From assembly GCF_004681965.1 (NCBI RefSeq), contig NZ_SMLL01000004.1, positions 496,001 to 560,000 of the forward strand: a stretch of DNA of 64,000 bases. Reading direction: 5' to 3'. Below, piece after piece: positions 54,302 to 63,896 of the stretch. This DNA comes from Ramlibacter rhizophilus. Lineage in GTDB: Bacteria; Pseudomonadota; Gammaproteobacteria; Burkholderiales; Burkholderiaceae_C. A program made the position numbers and the translations under genes. A model generated the notes under the pieces. It did not search any database. It was given only the letters and a program-made list of their open reading frames with translations, and had not been told where the DNA came from. Each line of letters opens with the position of its first letter. Position 1 is the first letter of the stretch.

Positions 54302-56050
54302 ATGGCAGGCAGTCAAGCCAGAGACACGCACGCGGCGCTGCACGGCGCCTTCCGGTGGCAGGTGCCCGAACACTTCAACATCGCCCAGGCGTGCTGCGGC
54401 CGCTGGGCCGAGGCGGACGATGCCGCCGGGCGCGTCGCCATCCTGGCCCACGGGGCGCCGAACGGGCAGGGCGCCTTGAGCTACGCGGAACTGCAGCGCC
54501 GCGCCAGCCGCCTCTCCCACCTGCTGGCGGACCTGGGCGTCCAGCGCGGCGACCGCGTCGCGCTGGTGCTGCCCCAGCGCTTCGAGACCGCCATTGCCTA
54601 CATGGCCATCCTGCAGATGGGCGCGGTGGCCATGCCGCTGTCCATGCTGTTCGGTCCCGAGGCGCTGCAGTACCGCCTGCAGGACAGCGGCGCGGTGGTG
54701 GCGCTGTGCGACGAGACCGCCATCGCCTCGCTGGCGGCGGTGCGCAAGGACTGCCCCGCGCTGCGCTGCCTGGTGGGCCTGGGCGCGGCGGCCCTGCGTG
54801 CCGACATCGACTGGGCGGCCGAAACCGCGACCCGCCCCACCCGCTTCACGCTGGTGGACACCCTCGCCGAGGACCCGGCGGTCCTGATCTACACCAGCGG
54901 CACGACCGGCCCGCCCAAGGGCGCGCTCATCCCGCACCGGGCGCTGATCGGCAACCTGCCCGGCTTCGTGTGCAGCCAGAACTGGTTCGGCTTCGACCCG
55001 GAGCATGCCGCGCGCGCCTCGCAAGCCGTGTTCTGGTCCCCGGCCGATTGGGCCTGGACGGGCGGGCTCATGGACGCGCTGCTGCCCACGCTGTACTTCG
55101 GGCGGCCCATCGTGGCCTGGAACGGTCGCTTCTCGCCGGAGCTGGCCTTCGAGCTGATGCAGCAGCACGGCGTCACGCACAGCTTCCTGTTCCCCACCGC
55201 CCTCAAGGCCATGATGAAGGCCGTGCCCGAGCCGCGCCGCCGCTACAAGCTGCGGCTGGAGGCCATCATGAGCGCCGGCGAGGCGGTGGGCGATGCGGTC
55301 TTCCACTGGTGCCGCGAGGCACTGGGCGTGGTGGTCAACGAGATGTTCGGGCAGACCGAGATCAACTACATCGTGGGCAACTGCGCCATGAACGGCCGCG
55401 ACTCGCCCGTGGCCTGGCCGGCCCGTCCGGGCAGCATGGGGCGGCCCTACCCGGGGCATCGCGTGGCGGTGATCGACGAGGACGGCCACGAATGCCCGCC
55501 CGGCGTCGCCGGCGACGTGGCGCTGCACCGCCTGGACGCGCACGGCGCGCCCGATCCCATCTTCTTCCTGGGCTACTGGAACAACCCGAAGGCGAGCGCC
55601 GACAAGTTCAGCGGCGACTGGTGCCGCACCGGCGACCTGGCGGTGCGCGACGAGGACGGCTACCTCTGGTACCAGGGCCGCGCGGACGACGTGTTCAAGG
55701 CCGCCGGCTACCGCATCGGCCCGGGCGAGATCGAGAACTGCCTGGTCAAGCACCCGGCGGTGGCCAACGCGGCCGTGGTGCCCAAGCCGGACCGCGAGCG
55801 CGGCGCGGTGGTCAAGGCCTATGTGGTGCTGTCGGCCCAGGCGCAGGAGGAGCGCTCGCGCGCACAGAAGGCCGCGTACGAGGCGCGGCTGGTCGCCCAG
55901 CTGCAGGAGCATGTCAAGGGGCAGCTCGCGCCCTATGAATACCCCAAGGAAATCGAGTTCATCGAGCAATTGCCCATGACCACCACCGGCAAGGTGCAGC
56001 GCCGCGTGCTGCGCCTGCAGGAAGAGGCGCGCGCCCGGGAGGCGGCATGA
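54302..56050 (+). CDS. Acyl-CoA synthetase (AMP-forming)
   Basis: The product (582 residues) belongs to the ANL superfamily. The phosphate loop is VLIYTSGTTGPPKG (194-207), WSPADWAWTGG begins the acyl-pocket helix, EMFGQTEIN is A5, WCRTGDLAVRDEDGYLW A7/A8, and TTTGKVQRR carries the catalytic K564. It resembles medium-chain/benzoate-type ligases (AcsM-like). It activates a carboxylic acid to its CoA thioester. GGAGACGGCGG lies upstream of the ATG. The stop overlaps the glycerate kinase start by 4 nt (ATGA). Confidence 0.92.
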   Translation: MAGSQARDTHAALHGAFRWQVPEHFNIAQACCGRWAEADDAAGRVAILAHGAPNGQGALSYAELQRRASRLSHLLADLGVQRGDRVALVLPQRFETAIAYMAILQMGAVAMPLSMLFGPEALQYRLQDSGAVVALCDETAIASLAAVRKDCPALRCLVGLGAAALRADIDWAAETATRPTRFTLVDTLAEDPAVLIYTSGTTGPPKGALIPHRALIGNLPGFVCSQNWFGFDPEHAARASQAVFWSPADWAWTGGLMDALLPTLYFGRPIVAWNGRFSPELAFELMQQHGVTHSFLFPTALKAMMKAVPEPRRRYKLRLEAIMSAGEAVGDAVFHWCREALGVVVNEMFGQTEINYIVGNCAMNGRDSPVAWPARPGSMGRPYPGHRVAVIDEDGHECPPGVAGDVALHRLDAHGAPDPIFFLGYWNNPKASADKFSGDWCRTGDLAVRDEDGYLWYQGRADDVFKAAGYRIGPGEIENCLVKHPAVANAAVVPKPDRERGAVVKAYVVLSAQAQEERSRAQKAAYEARLVAQLQEHVKGQLAPYEYPKEIEFIEQLPMTTTGKVQRRVLRLQEEARAREAA

Positions 56051-57324
56051 CGACACACTTCACTTCGCTCACGCCGGAAGCCGGCCGGGAACTGCTGCGC
56101 GGCCTGTTCGCCCAGGCGCTGGATGCGGTCGATCCGCTGCAGGCCGTGCCGCGCCACCTGCCGCCCCGGCCGCGCGGGCGCACGGTGGTGGTGGGCGCCG
56201 GCAAGGCCGCGGCGCGCATGGCGCTGGCGCTGGAACGGGCCTGGGACGGGCCGCTGTCGGGCCTGGTCGTCACGCGCTACGGGCATGGCGAGCCCTGCGA
56301 GCGCATCGAGGTGGTCGAGGCCGGGCATCCGGTGCCGGACGAGGCGGGCCTGCAGGCGGCGCAGCGCATTCGTGCGCTGGTGACGGGGCTGGGCCCCGAC
56401 GACCTCGTCGTCGCGCTCATCTCCGGCGGCGGCTCCTCGCTGCTGACCGCGCCGGCCGACGGCGTGAGCCTGGCGGACAAGCGCGCGCTCACCACGTCCT
56501 TGCTGCGCTCGGGCGCCGACATCCACGAGATGAACTGCGTGCGCAAGCACCTGTCCACGCTCAAGGGCGGCCGGCTCGCGCAGGCCGCGGGCGCGGCGGC
56601 GGTCTGGACCCTGGTGGTGTCCGACGTGCCGGGCGACGATCCGCGCACCGTGGCCTCGGGGCCGACCCTGCCGGACGACTCCACCGCCGCGGACGCACTC
56701 GACATCCTGGCGCGCTACGGCATCACGCCGCCGCCGTCCATCCGCCGCGTGCTGGTGTCGCCGCCGGCGCCAGCCGTGGGCAGCGCGGCGGGTCCGCGCG
56801 AATGCCGCGTCATCGCCACCGCGCAGTCGGCCCTCGAAGCGGCCGCGCAGGCGGCGCGCAGCCAGGGCTTGAATGCCCTGATCCTGGGCAATGCGATCGA
56901 AGGCGAGGCGCGGCAGGTCGGGCGCGTGCACGCGGGCATGGCCCGGCAGGTGGCCGGTTTCGCGCAGCCCCTGGCCGCACCGGCGGTGCTGCTCTCGGGC
57001 GGCGAGACCACGGTGACGGTGAGCGGCAATGGGCGCGGCGGGCGCAATGCCGAGTTCCTGTTGGGCGAGGTCATCGGCCTGGCCGGTCACGCGCGCATCT
57101 GGGGCCTGGCCGCCGACACCGACGGCATCGACGGCAGCCAGAGCAACGCCGGCGCGGTGTTCGGGCCCGACAGCTGGCAGCGTGGCCTGGCCGCGGGCCT
57201 GTCGGCGCCGCAGTTCCTGGCGCGCAACGACGCGTACTCCTGGTTCGAGGCCCTGGGCGATCTGGTCGTCACCGGGCCCACGCGCACCAACGTCAACGAT
57301 TTCCGGGCGACGCTGATCGTGTAG
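56047..57324 (+). CDS. ttuD: Glycerate 2-kinase (MOFRL family, TtuD/GckA-like)
   Basis: The product (425 residues) matches the DUF4147/MOFRL kinases formerly called hydroxypyruvate reductase TtuD. VVVGAGKAAARMALALE, LISGGGSSLL, NCVRKHLSTLKGGRLA and SDVPGDDPRTVASGPT lie in the N-terminal domain. SGGETTVTVSGNGRGGRNAE and ADTDGIDGSQSNAGA form the C-terminal MOFRL domain. It phosphorylates D-glycerate to 2-phosphoglycerate and so could drain products of tartrate or glyoxylate metabolism. It overlaps the CoA ligase gene, an uncommon partner. Confidence 0.92.
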   Translation: MTTHFTSLTPEAGRELLRGLFAQALDAVDPLQAVPRHLPPRPRGRTVVVGAGKAAARMALALERAWDGPLSGLVVTRYGHGEPCERIEVVEAGHPVPDEAGLQAAQRIRALVTGLGPDDLVVALISGGGSSLLTAPADGVSLADKRALTTSLLRSGADIHEMNCVRKHLSTLKGGRLAQAAGAAAVWTLVVSDVPGDDPRTVASGPTLPDDSTAADALDILARYGITPPPSIRRVLVSPPAPAVGSAAGPRECRVIATAQSALEAAAQAARSQGLNALILGNAIEGEARQVGRVHAGMARQVAGFAQPLAAPAVLLSGGETTVTVSGNGRGGRNAEFLLGEVIGLAGHARIWGLAADTDGIDGSQSNAGAVFGPDSWQRGLAAGLSAPQFLARNDAYSWFEALGDLVVTGPTRTNVNDFRATLIV

Positions 57325-57392
57325 CCGACCCGCGGGCCGGTCTATGCGGCCTACACTCGCCGGCTTCGTCCCCACTCGACCCCATTGCACGC

Positions 57393-58451
57393 ATGACCCC
57401 CGTCCGACTCGGCCACAGCGACCTCCAAGTCAGCCCCATCTGCATGGGCACCATGACCTTCGGCGAGCAGGTGCCCGAAGACCGCGCGCACGCCATCCTG
57501 GACCGGGCGCTGGAGCGCGGGGTGGACTTCATCGACACCGCCGAGATGTACGCGGTGCCGGCGCGCGCGCAGACCTGCGGTGCCACCGAGACCATCATCG
57601 GCAACTGGCTGCGCAAGAACCCGTCGGCGCGTTCGCGCATCGTGCTGGCCACCAAGGTGGCGGGCCCCTCGCGTGGCATGCCCTGGATCCGCGAGGGCGC
57701 GGGCATGACGGCCGCCGACATCGTCGCCTCCTGCGAAGGGTCGCTGCGCCGGCTGCAGACGGACGTGATCGACCTCTACCAGATCCACTGGCCCGAGCGC
57801 AGCGTGCCGGCCTTCGGCAGCCTCTACTACGACCCGTCCAAGGAGCGCAGCCAGACCCCCATCCTGGAGCAGCTCGAAGCGCTGGACCGCCTGGTGCGCG
57901 ATGGCAAGGTGCGCCACATCGGCCTGTCCAACGAGACGCCGTACGGCGTGCACGAGTTCGTGCGCCTGGCCGAGCAGCACGGGCTGCCGCGCATCGCCAC
58001 CGTGCAGAACGTGTACTGCCTCATCAGCCGCGCGCTGGAGAACGGGCTGGACGAGAGCATGCACCGCCTGGGCGTGTCGCTGCTGGCGTATTCGCCCCTT
58101 GGCTTCGGCCTGCTCACGGGCAAGTACGACGCGAGCGGCGTGGAGGGGCCCGATGCGCCTGACGGGCGCATCGCCCGCTACGAGAGCGTGCGCAAGCAGC
58201 GCTGGGGCCGCCCGGAGGCGCTGGCCGCCGCGCGCCGCTACAACCAGCTCGCGCGCGACCACGGCATGACGCCGGCGCGCATGGCGCTGGCCTTCTGCTA
58301 CACCAAGTGGCAGGTCGCCAGCACCATCATCGGCGTGACCTCGCTCGCGCAGCTGGACGAAGACCTGGACGCCTGGGGCACGCGCCTGTCGCCCGAACTG
58401 CTCGCGCAGATCGACCAGATCCGCTGGGAGATGCGCGACCCCGCCGCCTGA
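57393..58451 (+). CDS. Aldo/keto reductase (Tas-like)
   Basis: This 352-residue NADPH-dependent TIM-barrel oxidoreductase has GVDFIDTAEMYAVP (catalytic Asp/Tyr), IVLATKVAG (Lys), DLYQIHWPER (His), LLAYSPLGFGLLTGKY and STIIGVTSLAQLDEDL (NADP binding). The long form with YDPSKERSQTPILEQLEAL matches E. coli Tas (346 residues). The physiological substrate of Tas-type enzymes is not settled. It lies 68 bp after the kinase gene and 3 bp before ybaK. Confidence 0.9.
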   Translation: MTPVRLGHSDLQVSPICMGTMTFGEQVPEDRAHAILDRALERGVDFIDTAEMYAVPARAQTCGATETIIGNWLRKNPSARSRIVLATKVAGPSRGMPWIREGAGMTAADIVASCEGSLRRLQTDVIDLYQIHWPERSVPAFGSLYYDPSKERSQTPILEQLEALDRLVRDGKVRHIGLSNETPYGVHEFVRLAEQHGLPRIATVQNVYCLISRALENGLDESMHRLGVSLLAYSPLGFGLLTGKYDASGVEGPDAPDGRIARYESVRKQRWGRPEALAAARRYNQLARDHGMTPARMALAFCYTKWQVASTIIGVTSLAQLDEDLDAWGTRLSPELLAQIDQIRWEMRDPAA

Positions 58452-58454
58452 GAC

Positions 58455-58952
58455 ATGGCCCGCAAGGCGGCCCACGTCAGCGAAACACCCGCCACCGCCT
58501 TCCTCAAGGCGCATGGCGTCGCGTTCACCGAGCACCCTTACGAGTGGGTGGAGCATGGCGGCGCGCAGCACAGCGCGCAGGTGCTCGGGCTGGACCCGTT
58601 CTCGGTGGTCAAGACGCTGGTGATGGAGGACGAGAAGGCGCGGCCCCTGGTCGTGCTGATGCACGGCAACCGCAGCGTCTCCACCAAGAACCTCGCGCGC
58701 CAGATCGGCGCCAAGTCCGTCGCGCCCTGCCAGCCGGAGGTGGCCAGCCGCCACAGCGGCTACCAGGTGGGCGGAACCTCGCCGTTCGGGACGCGTCGGC
58801 AGATGCCCGTGTACGTGGAGGAGAGCATCCTGGCCCTGCCGCGGATCGTGATCAATGGGGGACGGCGGGGGTATCTGGTGGGGATCGAGCCGGGGGTGTG
58901 CGTGCGGCTGCTGGACGCGAAGGCGGTTCGCTGCGCGCTGGACGTGGCGTAG
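58455..58952 (+). CDS. ybaK: Cys-tRNA(Pro)/Cys-tRNA(Cys) deacylase YbaK
   Basis: The product (165 residues) belongs to the YbaK/ProX editing family. It hydrolyses Cys wrongly attached to tRNA-Pro. VVKTLVMEDEKARPLVVLMH, STKNLARQIGAKSVAPCQPE and GYQVGGTSPFGTRRQMPVYV match YbaK; the GGTSPFG loop is diagnostic. The catalytic-site lysine is K53 in SVVKTLV. Length is close to E. coli YbaK (159). Confidence 0.95.
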   Translation: MARKAAHVSETPATAFLKAHGVAFTEHPYEWVEHGGAQHSAQVLGLDPFSVVKTLVMEDEKARPLVVLMHGNRSVSTKNLARQIGAKSVAPCQPEVASRHSGYQVGGTSPFGTRRQMPVYVEESILALPRIVINGGRRGYLVGIEPGVCVRLLDAKAVRCALDVA

Positions 58953-58960
58953 TCGGCGGG

Positions 58961-59070
58961 CGAGGCCCCCACCCCAGCCCTCCCCCAGAGGGGGAGGGGG
59001 GTTCCTCTCCTTCCCCCTCTGGGGGAAGGCAGGGATGGGGGCTGCGCGTGAAGCAGCGTAGCCGGCGCGA
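58961..59070. repeat. Palindromic GC-rich repeat, copy B
   Basis: Two arms of the same family as copies A and C are arranged in the opposite order: the CCCCCAGAGGGGG arm comes first (58981-58999) and CCCCCTCTGGGGG second (59013-59025). The right flank GCGTGAAGCAGCGTAGCCGG matches the inner spacer of copy A. It fills most of the gap between ybaK and plsY. Confidence 0.85.
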
Positions 59071-59112
59071 CGATCCCCAGACCCCACGGCCGCGTTTGGC
59101 AGAATCCGCGGC

Positions 59113-59745
59113 GTGCCCTACCTCCTGCCCCTCCTCGCCGCCGTCGCCGCCTACCTCCTCGGCTCCCTCGCTTTCGCAGTGATCGTCAGCCGCCTCATGG
59201 GCCTGTCCGATCCACGCAGCTTCGGCAGCGGCAACCCGGGCGCGACCAATGTGCTGCGCTCGGGCAGCAAGCCGGCGGCGCTGATCACCCTGCTGCTCGA
59301 CGCCGGCAAGGGCTTGGTGCCCGTGCTGCTGGTCAAGGCCTTCGGCGCGCCCTACGGGCTGGAGTCGGGCACGGTGGGGCTGGTCGCGGTGGCGGCCTTC
59401 CTGGGCCACCTGTACCCCGTGTTCTTCCGCTTCCAGGGCGGCAAGGGCGTGGCGACCTTCCTGGGCGCGGTGTTCGGCATCGACTGGCTGCTGGGCCTCG
59501 CCACCGGTCTCACCTGGCTCATCATCGCCTTCTTCTTCCGCTACTCCTCGCTCGCCTCGCTGGTCGCGGCGGTGTTCGCGCCGGCCTACTTCCTGCTCGG
59601 CGACCGCCTCGCCTGGCAGGCCGATGCGCCGCTGGTGATGGCGCTGGTGGTGATGGGGCTGCTGCTGATCTGGCGGCACCGCGCCAACATCGACCGGCTC
59701 CTGAAGGGGACGGAGTCGCGGCTGGGGGCGAAGAAGGCGCGCTGA
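59113..59745 (+). CDS. plsY: Acyl-phosphate:glycerol-3-phosphate acyltransferase
   Basis: The product (210 residues) starts at GTG 59113. It has five predicted membrane spans. The three PlsY motifs are present: [14 protein letters not shown] (about 36-49), [12 protein letters not shown] (about 105-116) and the C-terminal [16 protein letters not shown] (about 180-195). It makes lysophosphatidic acid from acyl phosphate at the inner membrane, the first step of phospholipid synthesis. Length is normal. Confidence 0.96.
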   Translation: MPYLLPLLAAVAAYLLGSLAFAVIVSRLMGLSDPRSFGSGNPGATNVLRSGSKPAALITLLLDAGKGLVPVLLVKAFGAPYGLESGTVGLVAVAAFLGHLYPVFFRFQGGKGVATFLGAVFGIDWLLGLATGLTWLIIAFFFRYSSLASLVAAVFAPAYFLLGDRLAWQADAPLVMALVVMGLLLIWRHRANIDRLLKGTESRLGAKKAR

Positions 59746-59752
59746 GAGCTTT

Positions 59753-61351
59753 TCAGCGCGCGAGGTCGTCGATCACGAAGCGCGTCAGCCGCGGCGGCTC
59801 GCTGCCGATGTGGAATTTCAGGCGCCGTTCGCGCAGCTGCGTGTCGGCGTTGGTGATGCGGTCGAAGCGGCGCAGGTGCTCCGTCCAGGATTCGTCGACC
59901 ACCTGCTCCACATAGCGGCCGGGCTCGTTGATGTCGTGCAGCAACTGCCAGTCCAGCGCGCCCTGGCGCAGGCGGCTGCGGCGGCTGTGGTACATCACGG
60001 CGCGGAATTCGCGGGCGCGGGCCGGGTCGATCAGGTACTCGATGTGCACCAGGACGCGGCCGGCTTCCTTGGGCACGGGAATGTCCGGCACCTTCAGCAC
60101 GTTGGAGGGCGTGAGGTCTTCCTCGGTGCCGCGGTCGGGCATCAGGCGGTAGGCCAGCGTCATGAGCACCAGGCCGCTGCCAGCCGACCAGAGCAGGGCG
60201 TCGTGGATGCTGCTGACGGTGGCGACCTGGCCCCACAGCGCCGCACCACCGGCGGTGGCGCCCATCAGGCACATCTGGTAGATCGACATGCCGCGCGCGC
60301 GGACCCAGTCGGGCAGGGCCATCTGCGCGGACACCGTGAGTGAATTGGCCGAGGAGATCCAGGCCATGCCCGAGATGAGCATGGCCGGCACCGCCACCCA
60401 GGTGGTGTTGGCGTAGGCCAGGACGGCGGCGCAGGCGCTCTGGACCACGGTGCCGCCGAAGACGAGCTGGGGGATGGTGACGGCGCGGCGGATGCGCGGC
60501 ATGAGCAGGGCCGCAACGATGGCGCCCGCCCCCATGGCCGACAGCAGCAGCGTGAAGGTACCGGCCCCGCCGCCCGGCAGCGAACGGGCCAGGAGCGGCA
60601 GCAGCGCGAGGATGGCGGTGGAGTGCAGGAAGAACAGCGCGACGCGCAGCAGGATGGATCGGATGCGCTGCGACTGGCGCACGAACTGCAGGCCCACGCG
60701 CATGGCGCTGGTCAGGCGCTCGCGGCCGAGCGGGCTCTCGCGGTGCTCGCGACGCCAGCGCATGATGATGAAGCCGGCCAGCATCGACAGGCCCGCATTG
60801 AGCACGAAGACCCAGGCGCTGCCCGCGCTCGCGATGATGGCGCCGGCCAGCAGCGGCCCCACGATGCGCGAGCCGTTCATGGCGATGCCGTTCAGGGCCA
60901 GCCCCTGGGGCAGCTGGGGGCGCGGCAGCACCTCGGGAATGATGGCGGCGAACACCGGCCAGCGCATGGCCAGCCCCACCCCGTTGGCGAAGGTCAGGAA
61001 CAGCAGCAGCGCCGGCGTCATCCACTCCAGCAGCACGGCCACGCACAGCACCGTGGCGATGCCGGCCACCCAGAACTGCGTGACCATGAAGTAGCGGCGA
61101 CGGTCCACGATGTCCGCCAGCGCGCCACTGGGCAGGCCGAGGAGGAAGACGGGGAGGGTCGAGGCGGCCTGCACCAGTGCCACCCACAGGGGCGTGGGCG
61201 CGATCGAGGTCATGAGCCAGGCGGCCGCCACGTCGTTCATCCACATGGTCGTGTTGGCCATGAACCAGGTGATCCACAGCATGCGGAACACCGGCAGGCG
61301 CAGGGGGCCGAGGGCGGACTGGGTCTCCAGCGGCGGCTTGGCCGGGGGCAT
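59753..61351 (-). CDS. MFS transporter with C-terminal ABM-like domain (MFS_3 family)
   Basis: The product is 532 residues. About 11-12 membrane spans occupy residues 20-415 (FRMLWITWFMANTTMWMND; LGLPSGALADIVDRRRYF; ALNGIAMNGSRIVGPLLAGA), as in the EntS-like MFS_3 family. The soluble C-terminus (about 435-525, VLVHIEYLIDPARAREFRAV ... WTEHLRRFDR) is a dimeric alpha/beta-barrel (ABM-like) domain that many MFS_3 proteins carry. It may export siderophores or small organics; the substrate is unknown. The start overlaps the protease stop by one base. Confidence 0.88.
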   Translation of the reverse strand: MPPAKPPLETQSALGPLRLPVFRMLWITWFMANTTMWMNDVAAAWLMTSIAPTPLWVALVQAASTLPVFLLGLPSGALADIVDRRRYFMVTQFWVAGIATVLCVAVLLEWMTPALLLFLTFANGVGLAMRWPVFAAIIPEVLPRPQLPQGLALNGIAMNGSRIVGPLLAGAIIASAGSAWVFVLNAGLSMLAGFIIMRWRREHRESPLGRERLTSAMRVGLQFVRQSQRIRSILLRVALFFLHSTAILALLPLLARSLPGGGAGTFTLLLSAMGAGAIVAALLMPRIRRAVTIPQLVFGGTVVQSACAAVLAYANTTWVAVPAMLISGMAWISSANSLTVSAQMALPDWVRARGMSIYQMCLMGATAGGAALWGQVATVSSIHDALLWSAGSGLVLMTLAYRLMPDRGTEEDLTPSNVLKVPDIPVPKEAGRVLVHIEYLIDPARAREFRAVMYHSRRSRLRQGALDWQLLHDINEPGRYVEQVVDESWTEHLRRFDRITNADTQLRERRLKFHIGSEPPRLTRFVIDDLAR

Positions 61352-62007
61352 CAGTAGCGCCGCTCCAGCACCATCTGCTCGTTCTCGCGCTTCATCGAGA
61401 AGCGCGTGAGAAAGCTGTTGCCCAGCAGCATGTGCGGCATGGGGTGTGGCACCACGATGGCGTCCACCTCGTAGGCTTCCACCTCGCCGATGCGCAGGGA
61501 GGACAGCTTGAGGAACCAGCCCTGCGTGGCGCCATTAGCCGTGTTGACGCGCACCGGCCGGCCGGCGCGGTAGTTCAGGCCGGCACGCTCGGCGTCGGGC
61601 GCGCCCAGGGCCACGGTGGAGGCGCCGGTGTCCAGCAGGAAGGGAATGGCGCGCCCGTTGACCGCGGCCACCCCCGTGAAGTGGCCGTGGGTGCCGGCGG
61701 TCAGCACGATGCGGTGGCCGCGCGGCCCGCCCGCGCCTTGTCCCACGCTGGCGGGCGCCTCGCCCACGCGCAGGCTCTGGCGCACGCCGCCGACCTCCAC
61801 CACGGCCTGGTCGTTGGCGACCGACACCAGCCGCACGCCCTGGTGCGTCTCGCCGACGGCCACCGCCTTGGGCGCCGCGCCGTCCACGATCAGAAGCGCC
61901 CGCTGGCCGAAGGTGCCCTGCAGCGCGACGGCCTGGGCCAGGGCCGAGCCGGCCCCGGCGAGCACCGCGCAGGCGGCAAGGGCGCGCCGGATCGGCAGGC
62001 GGATCAT
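61351..62007 (-). CDS. Retropepsin-like aspartic protease, secreted (TIGR02281-type)
   Basis: The product is 218 residues with a signal peptide (about 1-25, ending SALAQ). The C-terminal half is a retroviral-type aspartic protease fold: INGRA-like AVNGRAIPFLLDTGAST with D126-T127-G128, NTANGATQGWFLKL as the flap region, and PHMLLGNSFLTRF as the end of the family. It should act as a homodimer in the periplasm or envelope. The target is unknown. The preceding ~95 residues form a poorly conserved domain. Confidence 0.88.
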   Translation of the reverse strand: MIRLPIRRALAACAVLAGAGSALAQAVALQGTFGQRALLIVDGAAPKAVAVGETHQGVRLVSVANDQAVVEVGGVRQSLRVGEAPASVGQGAGGPRGHRIVLTAGTHGHFTGVAAVNGRAIPFLLDTGASTVALGAPDAERAGLNYRAGRPVRVNTANGATQGWFLKLSSLRIGEVEAYEVDAIVVPHPMPHMLLGNSFLTRFSMKRENEQMVLERRY

Positions 62008-62021
62008 GGGAGGCAGGGTGT

Positions 62022-62507
62022 TCAGTCGCGGAAGTTGTTGAAGCTCAGGGGCAGGTCGGGCATGTCCTTGCGGATCAGGGCCATGGCGGCCTGCAGGTCG
62101 TCGCGCTTGGCGCCGGTCACGCGCACGGCGTCCCCCTGGATGGCGGCCTGGACCTTCAGCTTGCTGTCCTTGATGAGGCGCTGGATCTTCTTGGCCTGCT
62201 CGCTTTCGATGCCGCTGCGCACCGTGAAGACCTGCTTGACCTTGTCGCCGCCGACCTTCTGCACGGTGCCCTTGTCGAGGAAGCGCACGTCCACGCTGCG
62301 CTTGGCGAGCTTGCCGGTGAGGATGTCCTCGATCTGCTGGAGCTGGAACTCGGCGTCGCCCAGCAGGGTGATTTCCTTGTCCTTGATCTCGACGTGGGCC
62401 GAGGTGCCCTTGAAGTCGAAGCGCGTGCCGATTTCCTTGGCGGCGTTGTCGACGGCATTTTTCACCTCGACGAGATTGGGTTCGCAGACGGTATCGAAAG
62501 ATGGCAT
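62022..62507 (-). CDS. yajQ: YajQ-family nucleotide-binding protein
   Basis: The product (161 residues) starts [20 protein letters not shown], which is nearly invariant in the family, followed by [13 protein letters not shown] and a C-terminus [15 protein letters not shown]. Some YajQ proteins bind cyclic di-GMP and alter transcription of virulence genes; the E. coli protein also binds nucleotides and RNA. Length is normal. It is divergent from murB, with 43 bp between starts. Confidence 0.95.
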   Translation of the reverse strand: MPSFDTVCEPNLVEVKNAVDNAAKEIGTRFDFKGTSAHVEIKDKEITLLGDAEFQLQQIEDILTGKLAKRSVDVRFLDKGTVQKVGGDKVKQVFTVRSGIESEQAKKIQRLIKDSKLKVQAAIQGDAVRVTGAKRDDLQAAMALIRKDMPDLPLSFNNFRD

Positions 62508-62550
62508 TGAACAGGCTCCGTGTCCCGAATCCGGATGCGACAATTCTCCC

Positions 62551-63591
62551 ATGATCGTCGAGCACAACGTGCCGCTGCAGGCGCATAACAGCTTCGGCAT
62601 CGTCGCCAAGGCGCGCGAGCTGGTGCGCGTGCGCGGCGACGCCGACGTGCAGGCGCTGCTGGCCGATGGAGAGCATGCGCAGACTCCGAAGTTCGTGCTG
62701 GGCGGCGGCAGCAACATCGTGCTGACCGGTGACGTCAAGCCGCTGGTGCTGAAGGTGGAGATCCCCGGCATCCGCGTGGTGGAAGACGGTCCGCGCGCCA
62801 CGGTGATCGAGGCCGGCGCCGGGGTCAACTGGCACGACTTCGTCACCTGGACCCTGGACCACGACTTCCCCGGCCTGGAGAACCTGGCCCTGATCCCGGG
62901 CAGCGTGGGCGCCTCGCCGGTGCAGAACGTGGGCGCCTACGGCGTGGAGGTGCAGGACCGCTTCGAGTCGCTGGACGCCATCGACCTGGCCACCGGGGAC
63001 GTGTTCACCCTGGGCCCGGCCCAGTGTGCCTTCGACTACCGCGACTCGGTCTTCAAGCACACGCCGGCCAAGCCGGGCGACATGGGCCTGTGCGGCCGCG
63101 CGCTGATCCTGCGTGTGCGCTTTCGCCTGCCCAAGCCCTGGCGGCCGGTGCTCGGCTACATGGACCTGGCGCGGCGGCGCGCCGAGTCAGGCGTGCAGGA
63201 CCCCACGGCGCGCCAGGTGTACGACTGGGTCTGCGCCATCCGGGCCAGCAAGCTGCCCGACCCGCGGGTGCTGGGCAACGCGGGCAGCTTCTTCAAGAAC
63301 CCCACGGTCACGCCCGAGCAGTGCCACGACATCATCGCCCGCGAGCCGAACATCGTGCACTACCCCATGCCCGATGGCACGGTGAAGCTGGCCGCGGGCT
63401 GGCTCATCGACGCCTGTGGCTGGAAGGGCAAGTCGGTCGGCAAGGCCGGCGTCTACGAGAAGCAGGCGCTGGTGCTGGTCAACCGGGGCGGCGCCACGGG
63501 CGGGGAGGTGGTCACGCTCGCCCGCGCCATCCAGACCAGCGTGTACGAGCGCTTCGGCATCCGGCTGGAGCCGGAGCCGGTGGTGGTCTGA
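62551..63591 (+). CDS. murB: UDP-N-acetylenolpyruvoylglucosamine reductase
   Basis: The product is 346 residues, the E. coli-type (type I) MurB. It reduces UDP-GlcNAc-enolpyruvate with NADPH and FAD in peptidoglycan synthesis. [14 protein letters not shown] and [20 protein letters not shown] bind FAD and substrate, [13 protein letters not shown] carries the catalytic Ser, and a Glu near the C-terminus (RLEPEPVVV) is expected as the proton donor. The start is the ATG at 62551. Confidence 0.96.
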   Translation: MIVEHNVPLQAHNSFGIVAKARELVRVRGDADVQALLADGEHAQTPKFVLGGGSNIVLTGDVKPLVLKVEIPGIRVVEDGPRATVIEAGAGVNWHDFVTWTLDHDFPGLENLALIPGSVGASPVQNVGAYGVEVQDRFESLDAIDLATGDVFTLGPAQCAFDYRDSVFKHTPAKPGDMGLCGRALILRVRFRLPKPWRPVLGYMDLARRRAESGVQDPTARQVYDWVCAIRASKLPDPRVLGNAGSFFKNPTVTPEQCHDIIAREPNIVHYPMPDGTVKLAAGWLIDACGWKGKSVGKAGVYEKQALVLVNRGGATGGEVVTLARAIQTSVYERFGIRLEPEPVVV

Positions 63592-63602
63592 TGTTGGAAC
63601 TC

Positions 63603-63707
63603 ACTCCCTCCCCCTCTGGGGGAGGGCAGGGGTGGGGGCCACGCGCGCCGGCCATGCCACTTCTCTCGCAGCCCCCATCCCAGCCTTCCCCCAGAGAGGG
63701 AAGGAGC
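63603..63707. repeat. Palindromic GC-rich repeat, copy C
   Basis: The left arm starts CTCCCTCCCCCTCTGGGGGA and the right arm ends TTCCCCCAGAGAGGGAAGGA, in the same orientation as copy A. The inner spacer has diverged. It lies between murB and a convergent small gene, 11 bp past the murB stop. Confidence 0.85.
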
Positions 63708-63722
63708 CTGAACCCCACAGCC

Positions 63723-63896
63723 CTACCAGGACTTCGGACGGTCCCGGTCGCCCTGCTTGAGATCGCGGCCGGTCTCCTTGAGCTTGTCCTTGGCGCGCGC
63801 GGCGGCCAAGGGATTCTTCTGGCGGTACGAGTCCCAGGCCTTCTTGGCGAGGCCGGACGTGACGGCGAGCATGACGACTTTTCTGAGCAGGGCCAT
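63723..63896 (-). CDS. Small basic protein, unknown function
   Basis: This 57-residue ORF starts at the ATG at 63894-63896 with AAGGAAA about 7 bases upstream. It begins MALLRKVVMLAVTSGLAKKA and continues with a Lys/Arg-rich amphipathic region (AARAKDKLKETGRDLKQGDR) ending PKSW. A short hydrophobic start and a basic helical tail suggest a membrane-associated or nucleic-acid-binding peptide. Good RBS and codon use support a real gene. No family is recognised. Confidence 0.6.
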   Translation of the reverse strand: MALLRKVVMLAVTSGLAKKAWDSYRQKNPLAAARAKDKLKETGRDLKQGDRDRPKSW

